From the NCBI GenBank assembly GCA_030655075.1, contig JAURWE010000109.1, positions 123,733 to 187,732 on the forward strand: 64,000 nucleotides of DNA, given 5' to 3'. Of the stretch, positions 9,003 to 18,070 are shown piece after piece. The notes under the pieces were generated by a model, which had not been told where the DNA came from, searched no databases, and saw only the letters and a program-made list of their open reading frames with translations. The position numbers were made by a program, and so were the translations under genes. Positions within the stretch are counted from its first letter, which is position 1. The number at the start of each line of letters is the position of its first letter. This DNA is from Pararhizobium sp. Lineage in GTDB: Bacteria > Pseudomonadota > Alphaproteobacteria > Rhizobiales > Rhizobiaceae.

Positions 9003-9715
9003 TGTTGCTTGAAGTTTGCATTGACGATGCATTTGGCTTGCGGAGCGCGATCGAGGGTGGGGCTGACCGGATCGAGCTTTGCTCTGCGCTCGGTACAGGC
9101 GGTTTGACGCCGTCCGCGGGTATGATGGCGCTTGCGGCCGAACAGTCCGTGCCCTCCTATGTGATGATCCGGCCACGGCCGGGCAATTTCGTCTATTCCG
9201 GTGCCGACATCGACGTGATGCTGCGCGATATCGATGGGGTGCGGGCAGCCGGGCTGGCGGGTGTGGTTCTCGGGGCCAACCGGCCCGACGGGGCACTGGA
9301 CGTGGCGTTGTTGCAGCGGCTGGTCAGCCATTCGCAGGGCCTGGGAATGACCCTGCACCGTGCGATCGATCTGGTCGAAGATTTCGACGAGGCGGTCGAG
9401 GCAGGCATAACCCTCGGGTTCGAGCGCATCCTGACATCCGGTGGTGCGCGCACGGCACTGGAGGGCATCGAGGTCATCCGGCGTGCAGTCGAGACAGCAG
9501 CCGGGCGGATTTCGATCCTTCCGGGCTCCGGCATCTCCGCCGAAACGGTCGGGCCTCTTCTTGACATTGCCGGGATCGTCGAATTTCATGGCTCCTGTTC
9601 GGTGGCCGTTGAGGGCACGCCCGGCCGGGCAAGGGAGTTCGGGTTCTCGACGGCGGTGGAAAAACGAACCTCGCTCGACAAGGTACGCGCCCTCAAGACA
9701 CGGATTTCCGGCTAG
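9002..9715 (+). CDS. cutC: CutC-family TIM-barrel protein
   Basis: 237 residues; ATG shares its first base with the stop of the ROK kinase gene. Motifs typical of CutC are visible: GGADRIELCSALGTGGLTPS near the start, VMIRPRPGNFVYS, then LHRAID and ERILTSGGA. The family was named for copper homeostasis, but that role is doubtful in most bacteria. Here it is co-transcribed with a sugar kinase and sits beside nagA, which suggests a carbohydrate-linked role. The stop faces the nagA stop with a 3-bp gap. Confidence 0.88.
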   Translation: MLLEVCIDDAFGLRSAIEGGADRIELCSALGTGGLTPSAGMMALAAEQSVPSYVMIRPRPGNFVYSGADIDVMLRDIDGVRAAGLAGVVLGANRPDGALDVALLQRLVSHSQGLGMTLHRAIDLVEDFDEAVEAGITLGFERILTSGGARTALEGIEVIRRAVETAAGRISILPGSGISAETVGPLLDIAGIVEFHGSCSVAVEGTPGRAREFGFSTAVEKRTSLDKVRALKTRISG

Positions 9716-9718
9716 TCC

Positions 9719-10885
9719 TTATGCGTTCTTCCTGAAAACACAGGTGCCGCCGATCCAGGTGGAATGCATTGCCAGCTCCGGTGTCAGCAAAACGAAATCG
9801 GCATCCTTGCCTGCTTGCAGTGATCCTTTGCGCTCGTTGACGCGCACGGCTTCGGCCGGATAGAGCGAGGCCATGCGCAGGGCATCCTCCAGCGGCAGGC
9901 CGAGCGTGCGGTGGGCGAAAAGGACCGACGACAGCATGTCGATATCGGCGCCTGCCAGCGTTCCGTCGGCCAGCGTCAGGCGGCCGCCCTCGCGAAAGAT
10001 GTCGCGGCCGTTAAGCTTGAAGGTGGTGATATCGGAGCCGATCGTCGACATGGCGTCGGTGACGATGAAGATGCGGCCGGGACCATTCTTGGCGCGCAGG
10101 GCGACACCCATCGAGACCGGATCGACGTGGAAGCCGTCGGCGATGATGCCGGCATGCAAGGTGCCGATGTCGAGCGCTGCGCCGACCATGCCGGGCTCGC
10201 GATGGCCAAGCGGGCTCATGGCGTTGAAGAGATGGGTGACCGTGCGGGCACCGGCTTCGGCCAGCCGCCGGACGGTCTCATAGCCCGTATTGCTGTGGCC
10301 GAGGCTGACGACGATGCCTGCCGCCGCCAGTGCCGAGACCTGCGCCGGCGTGACGCTTTCGGCCGCGACCGTCACCATCATGGCTTCGAACGCACCCTTG
10401 CAGGCCAGCATACGCTCCAGATCGTCCTGTTCCATCGGCCGGATCAGCGCCGGGTCGTGCGCGCCCTTGCGCGCGACGGAGAGATGCGGGCCTTCGAGAT
10501 GCAGGCCGAGAAAGCCCGGAACGCTCTGCGCTTTTGCCTGCCGCCCGGCCGCAATTGTCTTGGCCGTTGTCTCGCGCGTGTCAGTAATCAGCGTCGGCAG
10601 AAGTGCGGTCGTGCCGAACTGCGCGTGGGCGGCGCAGATCGTGGCGATGCCATGCACATCCGGCTCTTCGTTGAGAAGCACGCCGCCGCCGCCATTGACC
10701 TGCAGGTCGATGAAACCGGGAACGGCAAGCAGACCCTCCGCCGCGACGATCGCTGCACCATCGGGAACGGATTCCTGATCGGCCAGAGCGGTGATGCGGC
10801 CATCGGCAAACAGCAGGATCTTGTCCTCGTGCCAGCGCGTACCGTCGAAAATGCGGGCGCCGGTGATTGCAGTAGGTGCGCTCAT
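9719..10885 (-). CDS. nagA: N-acetylglucosamine-6-phosphate deacetylase
   Basis: 388 residues. It has the NagA pattern in place of the usual amidohydrolase HxH: PGFIDLQVNGGGGV (residues 56-69). The metal-binding Glu131 is in LHLEGPHLS, the phosphate/sugar segment is LGHSNTGYE with HLFNAMSPLGHREPG, and the catalytic Asp lies in VTDAMST. It converts GlcNAc-6-P to GlcN-6-P plus acetate in the cytoplasm. It overlaps the upstream SIS gene by 4 bp, so the two are translated together. The pathway from kinase to deacetylase to SIS isomerase/deaminase is present in this cluster. Confidence 0.94.
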   Translation of the reverse strand: MSAPTAITGARIFDGTRWHEDKILLFADGRITALADQESVPDGAAIVAAEGLLAVPGFIDLQVNGGGGVLLNEEPDVHGIATICAAHAQFGTTALLPTLITDTRETTAKTIAAGRQAKAQSVPGFLGLHLEGPHLSVARKGAHDPALIRPMEQDDLERMLACKGAFEAMMVTVAAESVTPAQVSALAAAGIVVSLGHSNTGYETVRRLAEAGARTVTHLFNAMSPLGHREPGMVGAALDIGTLHAGIIADGFHVDPVSMGVALRAKNGPGRIFIVTDAMSTIGSDITTFKLNGRDIFREGGRLTLADGTLAGADIDMLSSVLFAHRTLGLPLEDALRMASLYPAEAVRVNERKGSLQAGKDADFVLLTPELAMHSTWIGGTCVFRKNA

Positions 10886-11904
10886 CGTGTTTCCGTCACC
10901 TTCTTCAGGTTTTCCGGCGCATCCGGGTTAAGCCCGCGCCCGCGCGACCAGGCTTCGACGAAGCCGTAGAAGGGCACAATCAGCGCCAGCGAGTCGGTGA
11001 TCGGATGGCCGGTGGCGATAAAGGGCAGCGTACGGGCGGTGGTGGCACCATCCGACGTCAGGCAGGCGAAGATGCCGCGTGCGGCAAGATCGTTTGCCGT
11101 CTGGCTGACGGACCGTTCTGCCGCGTCGCGGGCGGCAAGACCGATGACGGGGAATTGCGGGCCGACCAGAGCCACGGGCCCATGCAGCACTTCGGCCGAG
11201 GAATAGGCTTCGGCATGCATGCCCGAGGTTTCCTTGAACTTCAGCGCTGCCTCGCTGGCGATGGCGAGCGACGGGCCACGTCCGAGCACATAGAGTGATT
11301 CCGCATGCTTCAGCTCCAGTGCAAGTTCACTCCAATCGAGCTTGACGGCCGCAGCGAAATGCTCCGGAAGGGCTGCGACGGCGCGTTTCAGGGCTTCATC
11401 GCCGGTCCATTCTCCGAGAATGGCGAGGCCCGCGACAATGGAATTGACGAAGGATTTCGTGGCGGCGACGGCGATCTCGGGACCGGCGGAAATATCGAGC
11501 GCGTGGTTCGAGGCTTCGGCAAGCGGAGAGGCGGGCGTGTTGGTGAGCGCGATGGTCAGGGCACCGGCCCTCGTTGCCGAAGCGGCCATGGCGACGATGT
11601 CTGGGCTCTTGCCGGATTGTGAGATGGCGATGGCCGCTGCACCATCGAGTTTCAGTTTCGCATCATAGATCGAGGCAAGGGAGGGGCCAAGCGATGCGAC
11701 CGGCCGGCCAGCCGTCAGCTCGATGGCATATTTCAGGAACAGCGCCGCATGGTCGGACGAGCCGCGCGCGACGGTCACCAGAAAGGCAGGGTCTTTTTCG
11801 CGCAGCGACGCACCGGTCGCCTTCAGGGCGGCGGCCGAACCGTCGAGCAGCCGGGCGGCTGCCTCGGGGATTTCGTTGATTTCGCGCCGCATATTGGTTT
11901 GCAT
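10882..11904 (-). CDS. SIS-domain glucosamine-6-phosphate deaminase/isomerase (NagB-II/AgaS type)
   Basis: 340 residues with two tandem SIS domains: VTVARGSSDHAALFLKYAIE (first sugar-phosphate loop), AISQSGKSPDIVAMA, then YVLGRGPSLAIASEAALKFKE. It equals the isomerase half of GlmS without the glutaminase domain, so it most likely runs as a deaminase turning GlcN-6-P into fructose-6-P and ammonia. It is placed just upstream of nagA (4-bp overlap). No classical nagB is present in the window, which supports that assignment. Confidence 0.88.
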   Translation of the reverse strand: MQTNMRREINEIPEAAARLLDGSAAALKATGASLREKDPAFLVTVARGSSDHAALFLKYAIELTAGRPVASLGPSLASIYDAKLKLDGAAAIAISQSGKSPDIVAMAASATRAGALTIALTNTPASPLAEASNHALDISAGPEIAVAATKSFVNSIVAGLAILGEWTGDEALKRAVAALPEHFAAAVKLDWSELALELKHAESLYVLGRGPSLAIASEAALKFKETSGMHAEAYSSAEVLHGPVALVGPQFPVIGLAARDAAERSVSQTANDLAARGIFACLTSDGATTARTLPFIATGHPITDSLALIVPFYGFVEAWSRGRGLNPDAPENLKKVTETR

Positions 11905-11940
11905 CGCGTGTCCTTTCTCAAATCAAATGGCCGGAGCCCG

Positions 11941-12705
11941 TCAGGAGTCCGAAAGCGTCAGTTCGGCGACGAAGTCGTAGGCGTCGCCGCGATAAAGCGA
12001 ACTGGTGAATTCGACCACGCGGCCGGTCGAGAGATAGGAGACGCGGGCAATCGACAGGCCGGCGGAGCCGACCGGCACCCCGAGCATGGTGGCGTCCGGG
12101 TCTTTCATGTTGCAGGCCGATATGCGCTGGACGGCCCGCACCGGCCGCAGGCCGCGCTTGTCGAGTTCCGCATAGAGCGAGCCGTCGAGGCGCATCGGGT
12201 CGGGCAGGAACTCGACGCTGATGGCGGCCCGTTCGATGGCGAGCGGCATGTCGTTGGCAATGCGCAGACGCCCCAGCCGCGCCACAAGTGCATCGGCCGG
12301 AAGACCGAGGGTCATGATCTCGCCCGGCGACGGGTGGAACAGGCCCCGTTCCAGCCATTGTGACTTGGTGGTGAAGCCGCGCCTTGCCATGTCCTCGGTA
12401 AAGGAGGTGAGGCGGGACAGCGACTGCTGCACCTTGGAGACCGGTTTGACGACGAAGGTGCCGGAGCCGTGGCGGCGCACGAGCAATCCGTCCTTGACCA
12501 GATCGTCGACCGCCTTGCGCACCGTGACGCGGCTGATGCTGGCGAAATCGGCCAGGTCGCGCTCGGGCGGCAGTGCATCGCCGTGGTTGAGTTTGCCGGA
12601 CTGGATCGCGTCTTCCAGCGACTGGCGCAGTTTCAGGTACAGCGGGCCGGAGCCGCCGGTCTGCAGGCCGTCTGCCGACAGGATCGAAGCCAGATGGTCG
12701 CTCAT
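11941..12705 (-). CDS. GntR/HutC-type (UTRA) regulator of the amino-sugar genes
   Basis: 254 residues. The winged helix near residues 20-85 includes PLYLKLRQSLEDAIQSGKL and the recognition segment SRVTVRKAVDDLVKDG. The UTRA ligand domain occupies the rest and ends in EFTSSLYRGDAYDFVAEL, as in NagR/DasR-type regulators that respond to GlcNAc-6-P or GlcN-6-P. It overlaps the upstream kinase gene by 4 bp. The paired GGTATT-type sites in the promoter 13587-13782 are the obvious operator candidates. Repressor action is inferred from the family. Confidence 0.88.
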   Translation of the reverse strand: MSDHLASILSADGLQTGGSGPLYLKLRQSLEDAIQSGKLNHGDALPPERDLADFASISRVTVRKAVDDLVKDGLLVRRHGSGTFVVKPVSKVQQSLSRLTSFTEDMARRGFTTKSQWLERGLFHPSPGEIMTLGLPADALVARLGRLRIANDMPLAIERAAISVEFLPDPMRLDGSLYAELDKRGLRPVRAVQRISACNMKDPDATMLGVPVGSAGLSIARVSYLSTGRVVEFTSSLYRGDAYDFVAELTLSDS

Positions 12706-13586
12706 GCGATGCGCTCCTGGCGGTTGCCATGGCGGATCGCCGCCAGGGACACGGCACCGGCCAGCGCGTCGGCTTCCGGTTCGAAGAGAATGGTGCGGTG
12801 ATGCTGGGCGAGCCAGAGGGGATAGAGACTGGACAATCCGCCGAGCAGGCAGAGCCTGTTGCAGCCGCCCGCCGTGATGGTATCGAGCGCTGCATCGACA
12901 CTGCGGGCTGCAGCTTCAATCAAGGTGATAGCCACCACATCGCCGATGCCTGCATGATCAAACACCATGGGTGCGAAGCGGCCGAAATCGCCGGGACGGG
13001 CGGTGCGGGCGAATTCGACCAGTTTGCCCGGCGTGTTGTCGAACTCGGCCAGGATCGTCTCTGTAAGCCTCGAGGCGGGCCGCACATGATCGTGTGCCAG
13101 CAGCGTTTCCTGCAGCAGGGCCTGGCCGATGCGGGCGCCGCCGCCGAGATCACCGACAATGAAGCCCCAGCCGCCGACGTAACGGACCGTCTGGAGCGTG
13201 CGAGACATGAACACGGATCCGGTACCAAGTATGGCGACGGCACCGTCATGTTCGCCAAGCGCACCCTGCAACGCGATCAGGCCGTCGGATTCTATGTCGG
13301 CACTGGAAAAGGGCAGGCGTTCGCGCACATAATGCGCCACGTCGCCGACATTTGCGCCGGCAAGGCCGAGAACGGCCGATGCGGCGCTCATGTCGTCGGA
13401 GCCAAGGCCGGCGTTGGCAAACGCCGCACGGGCGCAGTCAATAATATGGATCAGAGCGGTATCTGCATCGGTCAGAATGTTGGCGGCGCCGCTGACGCCG
13501 CGTCCGATGACATGTCCGTCGGCTGTTGCGACCGCTGCCCGGCAGCTGGTGCCACCGCCATCAATTCCCAGAATGAAGTTGGACAT
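12702..13586 (-). CDS. BadF/BadG-family amino-sugar kinase (GlcNAc/MurNAc kinase candidate)
   Basis: 294 residues. ATG 13586 follows GGAGGT and gives MSNFILGIDGGGTSCRAAV, the ASKHA phosphate-1 loop. AILGTGSVF is the second phosphate loop, GGWGFIVGDLGGGARIG is typical of the N-acetylglucosamine kinase subgroup, and LCLLGGLSSLY is the adenosine motif. It is the first gene of kinase-gntR-SIS-nagA and divergent from murQ. Some members of this family (MurK) phosphorylate both MurNAc and GlcNAc. With MurQ next door and no AnmK in the window, this is the best candidate to make MurNAc-6-P. Confidence 0.87.
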   Translation of the reverse strand: MSNFILGIDGGGTSCRAAVATADGHVIGRGVSGAANILTDADTALIHIIDCARAAFANAGLGSDDMSAASAVLGLAGANVGDVAHYVRERLPFSSADIESDGLIALQGALGEHDGAVAILGTGSVFMSRTLQTVRYVGGWGFIVGDLGGGARIGQALLQETLLAHDHVRPASRLTETILAEFDNTPGKLVEFARTARPGDFGRFAPMVFDHAGIGDVVAITLIEAAARSVDAALDTITAGGCNRLCLLGGLSSLYPLWLAQHHRTILFEPEADALAGAVSLAAIRHGNRQERIA

Positions 13587-13598
13587 GAATACCTCCAA

Positions 13599-13622
13599 CC
13601 AAAACAATACCAAAAAAATACC
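13599..13622 (-). promoter_or_regulatory. Operator candidate, kinase-side copy
   Basis: Read on the minus strand, this 24-bp block starts GGTATTTTTTTGG and repeats GGTATT every 11 bp. It matches the block at 13741-13764 at 21 of 24 positions, in inverted orientation. It ends 13 bp before the kinase start codon, so bound protein would block transcription or translation initiation. Confidence 0.6.
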
Positions 13623-13740
13623 TTTAACCAAGAGGTAAACGCTGGATTTTTTTGAATCTGAATTATTTCGTTGAAAATAAACGATTATTTTGAAATATGA
13701 AAAATTTATGAGGGCAAAAGTTAATTTCCTGTAGACAATT

Positions 13741-13764
13741 GGTATTTTTTTGGCATTAATTTGG
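13741..13764 (+). promoter_or_regulatory. Operator candidate, murQ-side copy
   Basis: Starts GGTATTTTTTTGG (13741-13753), a perfect 13-bp inverted copy of 13610-13622; differences from the other block are at positions 14, 18 and 19. It ends 18 bp before the murQ ATG. The GntR-UTRA protein encoded nearby is the likely binder. Confidence 0.6.
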
Positions 13765-13782
13765 ATCGAGGGAGAATTCACG

Positions 13783-14676
13783 ATGTACGCTGGCAAAACC
13801 GAATTGCTGCACGACCAAGCGAACGGGCTCGACACGATGGAGCCGGTTGCCGTGCTGCGTATTCTGGTGGGCGGACAGCAGGCGGCCGCCGAAGCTGTCG
13901 GTGCTGCAGTCGATACAATTGCCGATGCGGCGCGCCTTGCTGCCGATTGCCTGATGTCCGGCGGGCGTCTGGTCTATGCCGGTGCCGGAAGCTCCGGCCT
14001 GATGGCGATGGCCGATGCGCTGGAGCTTCCCGGAACCTATGGGTTGAAACACGAGCAGGTGGTGATCCTGCTTGCTGGCGGGGCGGCCAGCCTTGCTGAT
14101 CTGGCGGGCGGCTACGAGGACGATACGGATCTGGCACTGCGCGACGTCGCCAAGGCCGATGTGCGCGACGGCGACTGTGTCATCAGCCTGACCGCGAGCG
14201 GCAGCACACCCTATGCGCTGGCCGTGGCGGACGGCGCGCGGGCGCGTGGCGCCCGCGTCATCGGTTTTGCCAACAATCCCGGTGCAGCGCTTTTCCAGCG
14301 CTGCGATGTTGCGGTTCTCCTGCAGACGCCGCCCGAAGTCGTGTCGGGATCGACCCGCATGGGGGCGGGCACGGCGCAGAAAATCGCGCTCAACATGTTT
14401 TCGACGATGGTCGGCATTCATCTCGGCCATGTGCATGACGGCCACATGGTCAATCTCAAGGCCGACAATATCAAGCTGCGCGGCCGCGCTTGCCGGATCG
14501 TTTCGGACATTTCGGGCGTGGATACGCGGGAGGCCGGGAGGCTTCTCGATGCGACCTCCGGTTCGGTCAAGGCAGCGATCCTGATTGCTGCCGGGGCGCG
14601 CGATGCGGCCGAGGCGGAACGTGTGCTGCTTGCGTCCAACCAGAACCTGCGGCGGGCACTCGCCAGCATGGGCTGA
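13783..14676 (+). CDS. murQ: N-acetylmuramic acid 6-phosphate etherase
   Basis: 297 residues; ATG 13783 follows GGGAG. The SIS fold is seen in GGRLVYAGAGSSGLMAMADA. Family-specific acidic residues are in LELPGTYG (equivalent to the catalytic Glu of E. coli MurQ) and GGYEDDTDLA. The MurQ signature SGSTRMGAGTAQKIALNM is intact. The enzyme splits the lactyl ether of MurNAc-6-P to give GlcNAc-6-P and D-lactate, feeding NagA. It leads the operon with the sugar ABC importer, which points to recovery of peptidoglycan sugars from outside or from turnover. Confidence 0.95.
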   Translation: MYAGKTELLHDQANGLDTMEPVAVLRILVGGQQAAAEAVGAAVDTIADAARLAADCLMSGGRLVYAGAGSSGLMAMADALELPGTYGLKHEQVVILLAGGAASLADLAGGYEDDTDLALRDVAKADVRDGDCVISLTASGSTPYALAVADGARARGARVIGFANNPGAALFQRCDVAVLLQTPPEVVSGSTRMGAGTAQKIALNMFSTMVGIHLGHVHDGHMVNLKADNIKLRGRACRIVSDISGVDTREAGRLLDATSGSVKAAILIAAGARDAAEAERVLLASNQNLRRALASMG

Positions 14677-14724
14677 AGATTTCATAACCGCGCCATTCCG
14701 GCGCATATAAAAGGGAGAACGTGA

Positions 14725-15984
14725 ATGACCCGCACTGGACTGAAAACACTGCTTCTCGCATCGAGCATTCTCGGCGCTGCCGGTCTTGCCCATGCGCAGG
14801 ACAAGACGCTCACCATCGAAAGCTGGCGCAACGACGACCTGGCCATCTGGCAGGAAAAGCTGATCCCGGCCTTTGAAGCGAAGAACCCCGGCATCAAGGT
14901 CGTGTTCTCGCCATCGGCCCCGACCGAATACAACGCGGCGCTGAATGCCAAGCTCGACGCCGGTTCGGCCGGCGATCTCATCACCTGCCGTCCGTTCGAT
15001 GCCTCGCTCGAACTCTACAACAAGAAGCACCTTGCCGACCTGACGAGCCTTGCCGGCATGGAGAACTTCTCGCCGGTCGCCCGTTCCGCCTGGACCACGG
15101 ACGATGGCTCGGCCACATTCTGCGTGCCGATGGCTTCGGTCATCCACGGCTTCATCTACAACAAGGACGCGTTCGAAAAGCTCGGCATCAGCGTTCCGGC
15201 AACGGAAGCCGATTTCTTCGCGGCGCTCGACAAGATCAAGGCTGACGGCACCTACATTCCGCTCGCCATGGGCACGAAGGATACCTGGGAAGCCGCAACG
15301 ATGGGCTACCAGAACATCGGTCCGACCTACTGGAAAGGTGAAGAAGGCCGCCTGGCGCTGATCAAGGGCACACAGAAGCTGACCGATGCCGACTGGGTCG
15401 AGCCCTACAAGGTTCTGGCCAAGTGGAAGGACTACCTCGGCGACGGTTTCGAAGCCCAGACCTATCCGGACAGCCAGAACCTGTTCACGCTCGGCCGTGC
15501 TGCGATCTATCCGGCCGGTTCGTGGGAAATCTCGGGCTTCAACACTCAGGCTGACTTCAAGATGGGCGCCTTCGCACCGCCGGTGAAGACGGCCGGTGAC
15601 ACATGCTACATCTCGGACCACAACGACATCGGCATCGGCCTCAACGCCAAGAGCCCGAATGCAGATGCAGCCAAGACGTTCCTGTCCTGGGTTGCTTCGC
15701 CGGAATTCGCAGAAATCTACGCCAACGCGCTGCCGGGCTTCTTCAGCCTGAACTCGACTGCGGTGAAGATGAGCGATCCGCTCGCTCAGGAATTCGTTTC
15801 CTGGCGCGAAAAGTGCAAGCCTTCGATCCGTTCGACCTACCAGATCCTGTCGCGCGGCACGCCGAACCTTGAAAACGAAACGTGGGTCGAATCGGCCAAT
15901 GTCATCAACGGCACGGATACGCCTGAAGTCGCAGCCGAGAAGCTCCAGAAGGGCCTCGACAGCTGGTACAAGCCTGGCAAGTAA
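14725..15984 (+). CDS. Sugar ABC transporter substrate-binding protein (family 1)
   Basis: 419 residues with a Sec signal peptide (basic start, LLLASSILGAAGLAHA, likely cleavage before QDK). The mature protein has the extracellular solute-binding family 1 pattern: TLTIESWRNDDLAIWQEKLI, FEAKNPGIKVVF and the C-terminal WVASPEFAEIY. It delivers a sugar to the permeases encoded downstream. The neighbours murQ and nagA suggest GlcNAc, MurNAc or a muropeptide/chitin fragment. A terminator-like hairpin and palindromic repeat follow at once, which would let this gene be expressed above the permeases. Confidence 0.9.
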   Translation: MTRTGLKTLLLASSILGAAGLAHAQDKTLTIESWRNDDLAIWQEKLIPAFEAKNPGIKVVFSPSAPTEYNAALNAKLDAGSAGDLITCRPFDASLELYNKKHLADLTSLAGMENFSPVARSAWTTDDGSATFCVPMASVIHGFIYNKDAFEKLGISVPATEADFFAALDKIKADGTYIPLAMGTKDTWEAATMGYQNIGPTYWKGEEGRLALIKGTQKLTDADWVEPYKVLAKWKDYLGDGFEAQTYPDSQNLFTLGRAAIYPAGSWEISGFNTQADFKMGAFAPPVKTAGDTCYISDHNDIGIGLNAKSPNADAAKTFLSWVASPEFAEIYANALPGFFSLNSTAVKMSDPLAQEFVSWREKCKPSIRSTYQILSRGTPNLENETWVESANVINGTDTPEVAAEKLQKGLDSWYKPGK

Positions 15985-15994
15985 GGGCTGATGT

Positions 15995-16031
15995 TTCCAC
16001 CCTCTCCCGGATGGGGGGAGGGTGGAATTTT
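15995..16031 (+). terminator. Terminator/attenuator after the binding-protein gene
   Basis: Arms TTCCACCCTC (15995-16004) and GAGGGTGGAA (16018-16027) are perfectly complementary and are followed by TTTT. It lies inside the importer operon, so it probably trims read-through from the binding protein to the permeases. Confidence 0.6.
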
Positions 16032-16069
16032 GCCGATCTGACCGCAATGTCGCGGCCGAGCCGGGCGCG

Positions 16070-16192
16070 ATCTCTTCTCCCCATCGGAGCGAAACGATGA
16101 GGGGGTGTCTCCAAGGTTTCGGATCAAGCCGCCCCCTCATCCGGCCCGGTGGGCCACCTTCTCCCCGCTTGGGAGAAGAGGGTGCAAGCCGT
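16070..16192. repeat. Rhizobial palindromic intergenic repeat (mosaic type)
   Basis: GC-rich short palindromes such as CATCCGGCCCGGTGGGCCACC and CTTCTCCCCGCTTGGGAGAAG lie in tandem between the binding-protein and permease genes. The wording is typical of intergenic mosaic elements scattered in rhizobial genomes. Related but different units occur at 41190-41309 and 61700-61856. Confidence 0.7.
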
Positions 16193-16267
16193 CGATATCG
16201 TCACCTCCATCAAGGCGGTGCAGACTATGCCGAGATGTTTCGGCCAACCATCAAGCGGACATAGCCG

Positions 16268-17218
16268 ATGAGCGATGCGGTAATTCAGAGCACCAGCCCT
16301 CAGCGGCAAAAGCGCGGCAAACGCTGGCACATCCTCGTCTTTCTGTTTCCGGCGCTGGTGGTCTATACGGCCGTCATGATCCTGCCGCTGATCGAAACGC
16401 TCCGGCTGTCGCTGTTCAACACCGTCGATGGCCAGTCGACCTTCGTCGGTCTTTCGAATTTCAATGTGCTTCTGGGTGATGACCGCTGGGCAGCGAGTTT
16501 CTGGAATGCGCTCAAAAACAATTTCATCTTTTTCATCATCCACATGCTGGTGCAGAACCCCATCGGCATCGCGCTGGCGGCGCTGCTGGCCATCCCGAAA
16601 TTGAGGTTCAGTGCCTTCTACCGCACGGCCATCTTCCTGCCGACGCTTCTGTCCTTCGTCATCGTCGGCTTCATCTGGAAGCTGATCCTGTCGCCGATCT
16701 GGGGCGTGTCGCCCTTCCTGCTCGATCTAGTCGGCCTGAAATTCCTGTTTGCGCCCTGGCTCGGCAAGCCCGGCTCGGCGCTGATCGCCGTGTCGCTGAT
16801 TTCCGTCTGGCAATATGTCGGCATCCCGATGATGCTGATCTATGCGGCGCTTCTCAATATTCCAGAAGAGGTGATCGAAGCGGCCGAGTGCGACGGTATC
16901 ACCGGCTGGGGCCAGTTCTGGAAGATCAAGCTGCCGCTGATCCTGCCGGCCATCGGCATCATCTCGATCCTGACCTTCGTCGGCAATTTCAACGCCTTCG
17001 ACCTTGTCTACACCGTGCAGGGGGCGCTTGCCGGGCCGGACGGATCGACCGATATTCTGGGCACGCTGCTCTATCGCACCTTCTTCGGCTTCCAGCTGCA
17101 GCTCGGTGACCGGTCGATGGGGGCGGCGATCGCGACGCTGATGTTCCTGATCATTCTGTCGGGCGTCTCGATCTACCTATTCATCATCCAGCGGCGCATC
17201 CGCCGCTACCAGTTCTGA
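16268..17218 (+). CDS. Sugar ABC transporter permease (MalF type)
   Basis: 316 residues with six predicted membrane segments, the first at about residues 18-40 (ILVFLFPALVVYTAVMILPL). The cytoplasmic EAA loop that contacts the ATPase is visible in IPEEVIEAAECDGITGWGQFWKIKLPLI. It is the first of two inner-membrane permeases of the amino-sugar importer. A 12-bp gap separates it from the next permease. The repeat at 16070-16192 lies in its leader. Confidence 0.92.
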   Translation: MSDAVIQSTSPQRQKRGKRWHILVFLFPALVVYTAVMILPLIETLRLSLFNTVDGQSTFVGLSNFNVLLGDDRWAASFWNALKNNFIFFIIHMLVQNPIGIALAALLAIPKLRFSAFYRTAIFLPTLLSFVIVGFIWKLILSPIWGVSPFLLDLVGLKFLFAPWLGKPGSALIAVSLISVWQYVGIPMMLIYAALLNIPEEVIEAAECDGITGWGQFWKIKLPLILPAIGIISILTFVGNFNAFDLVYTVQGALAGPDGSTDILGTLLYRTFFGFQLQLGDRSMGAAIATLMFLIILSGVSIYLFIIQRRIRRYQF

Positions 17219-17230
17219 GGGGAGCGCGTC

Positions 17231-18070
17231 ATGTCGAAAGCCCGCACATCGCCATTTCGCGCCGGCGCCGTCCATTTTGCGCTGATCGCCTATACGCTCA
17301 TCGCGCTGTTTCCGGTGTTCCTGACGATCGCCAACTCGTTCAAGGCGCGCAACGCCATCTTCCGTGATCCGCTGGCGCTGCCGACGCCCTCGACCTTCAG
17401 CCTGATCGGCTACCAGACGGTTCTGGGGCAGGGCGATTTCGCCGGCTATTTCCAGAACAGTCTCGTCGTCACCGTCGTGTCGATCCTCTTGGTGCTGCTG
17501 TTCGGCGCCATGGCGGCCTTTGCGCTGTCGGAATACCGCTTCAAGGGCAACACGCTGATGGGGCTCTATCTGGCGCTCGGCATCATGATCCCGATCCGGC
17601 TCGGCACGGTCGCCATCCTTCAGGGCATGGTCGCCACCGGACTGGTCAACACGCTGACGGCGCTGGTGCTGGTCTATACGGCGCAAGGGTTGCCGCTGGC
17701 CGTGTTCATCCTGTCGGAGTTCATGCGGACGGTGTCCGATGATCTGAAAAATGCCGGCCGGATCGACGGTCTGTCGGAATATTCGATCTTCTTCCGCCTC
17801 GTGCTGCCGCTCATCCGACCGGCCATGGCGACGGTTGCGGTCTTCACGATGATCCCGATCTGGAACGATCTCTGGTTTCCGCTGATCCTGGCGCCGGGCG
17901 AAAGCACCAAGACCGTGACGCTCGGGGCGCAGATCTTCATCGGCCAGTTCGTCACCAATTGGAACGCGGTTCTGTCGGCGCTGTCGCTGGCGATCTTTCC
18001 GATCCTCGTCCTCTATCTGATCTTCTCGCGGCAACTGATCCGCGGCATTACTGCAGGAGCTGTGAAGTGA
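17231..18070 (+). CDS. Sugar ABC transporter permease (MalG type)
   Basis: 279 residues, six predicted membrane segments; the first follows a short basic N terminus (FALIAYTLIALFPVFLTIANSF). The EAA loop is in LKNAGRIDGLSEYSIFFRLVLPLI. It pairs with the permease upstream in the importer. The stop codon overlaps the GTG start of the oxidoreductase gene by 4 bp, so translation is coupled. Confidence 0.92.
   Translation: MSKARTSPFRAGAVHFALIAYTLIALFPVFLTIANSFKARNAIFRDPLALPTPSTFSLIGYQTVLGQGDFAGYFQNSLVVTVVSILLVLLFGAMAAFALSEYRFKGNTLMGLYLALGIMIPIRLGTVAILQGMVATGLVNTLTALVLVYTAQGLPLAVFILSEFMRTVSDDLKNAGRIDGLSEYSIFFRLVLPLIRPAMATVAVFTMIPIWNDLWFPLILAPGESTKTVTLGAQIFIGQFVTNWNAVLSALSLAIFPILVLYLIFSRQLIRGITAGAVK

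Noticed and set aside
13756..16140. A 794-codon minus-strand frame opposite murQ and the binding-protein gene
   Set aside because: murQ and the binding protein carry intact family motifs and ribosome-binding sites; the opposing frame shows none.
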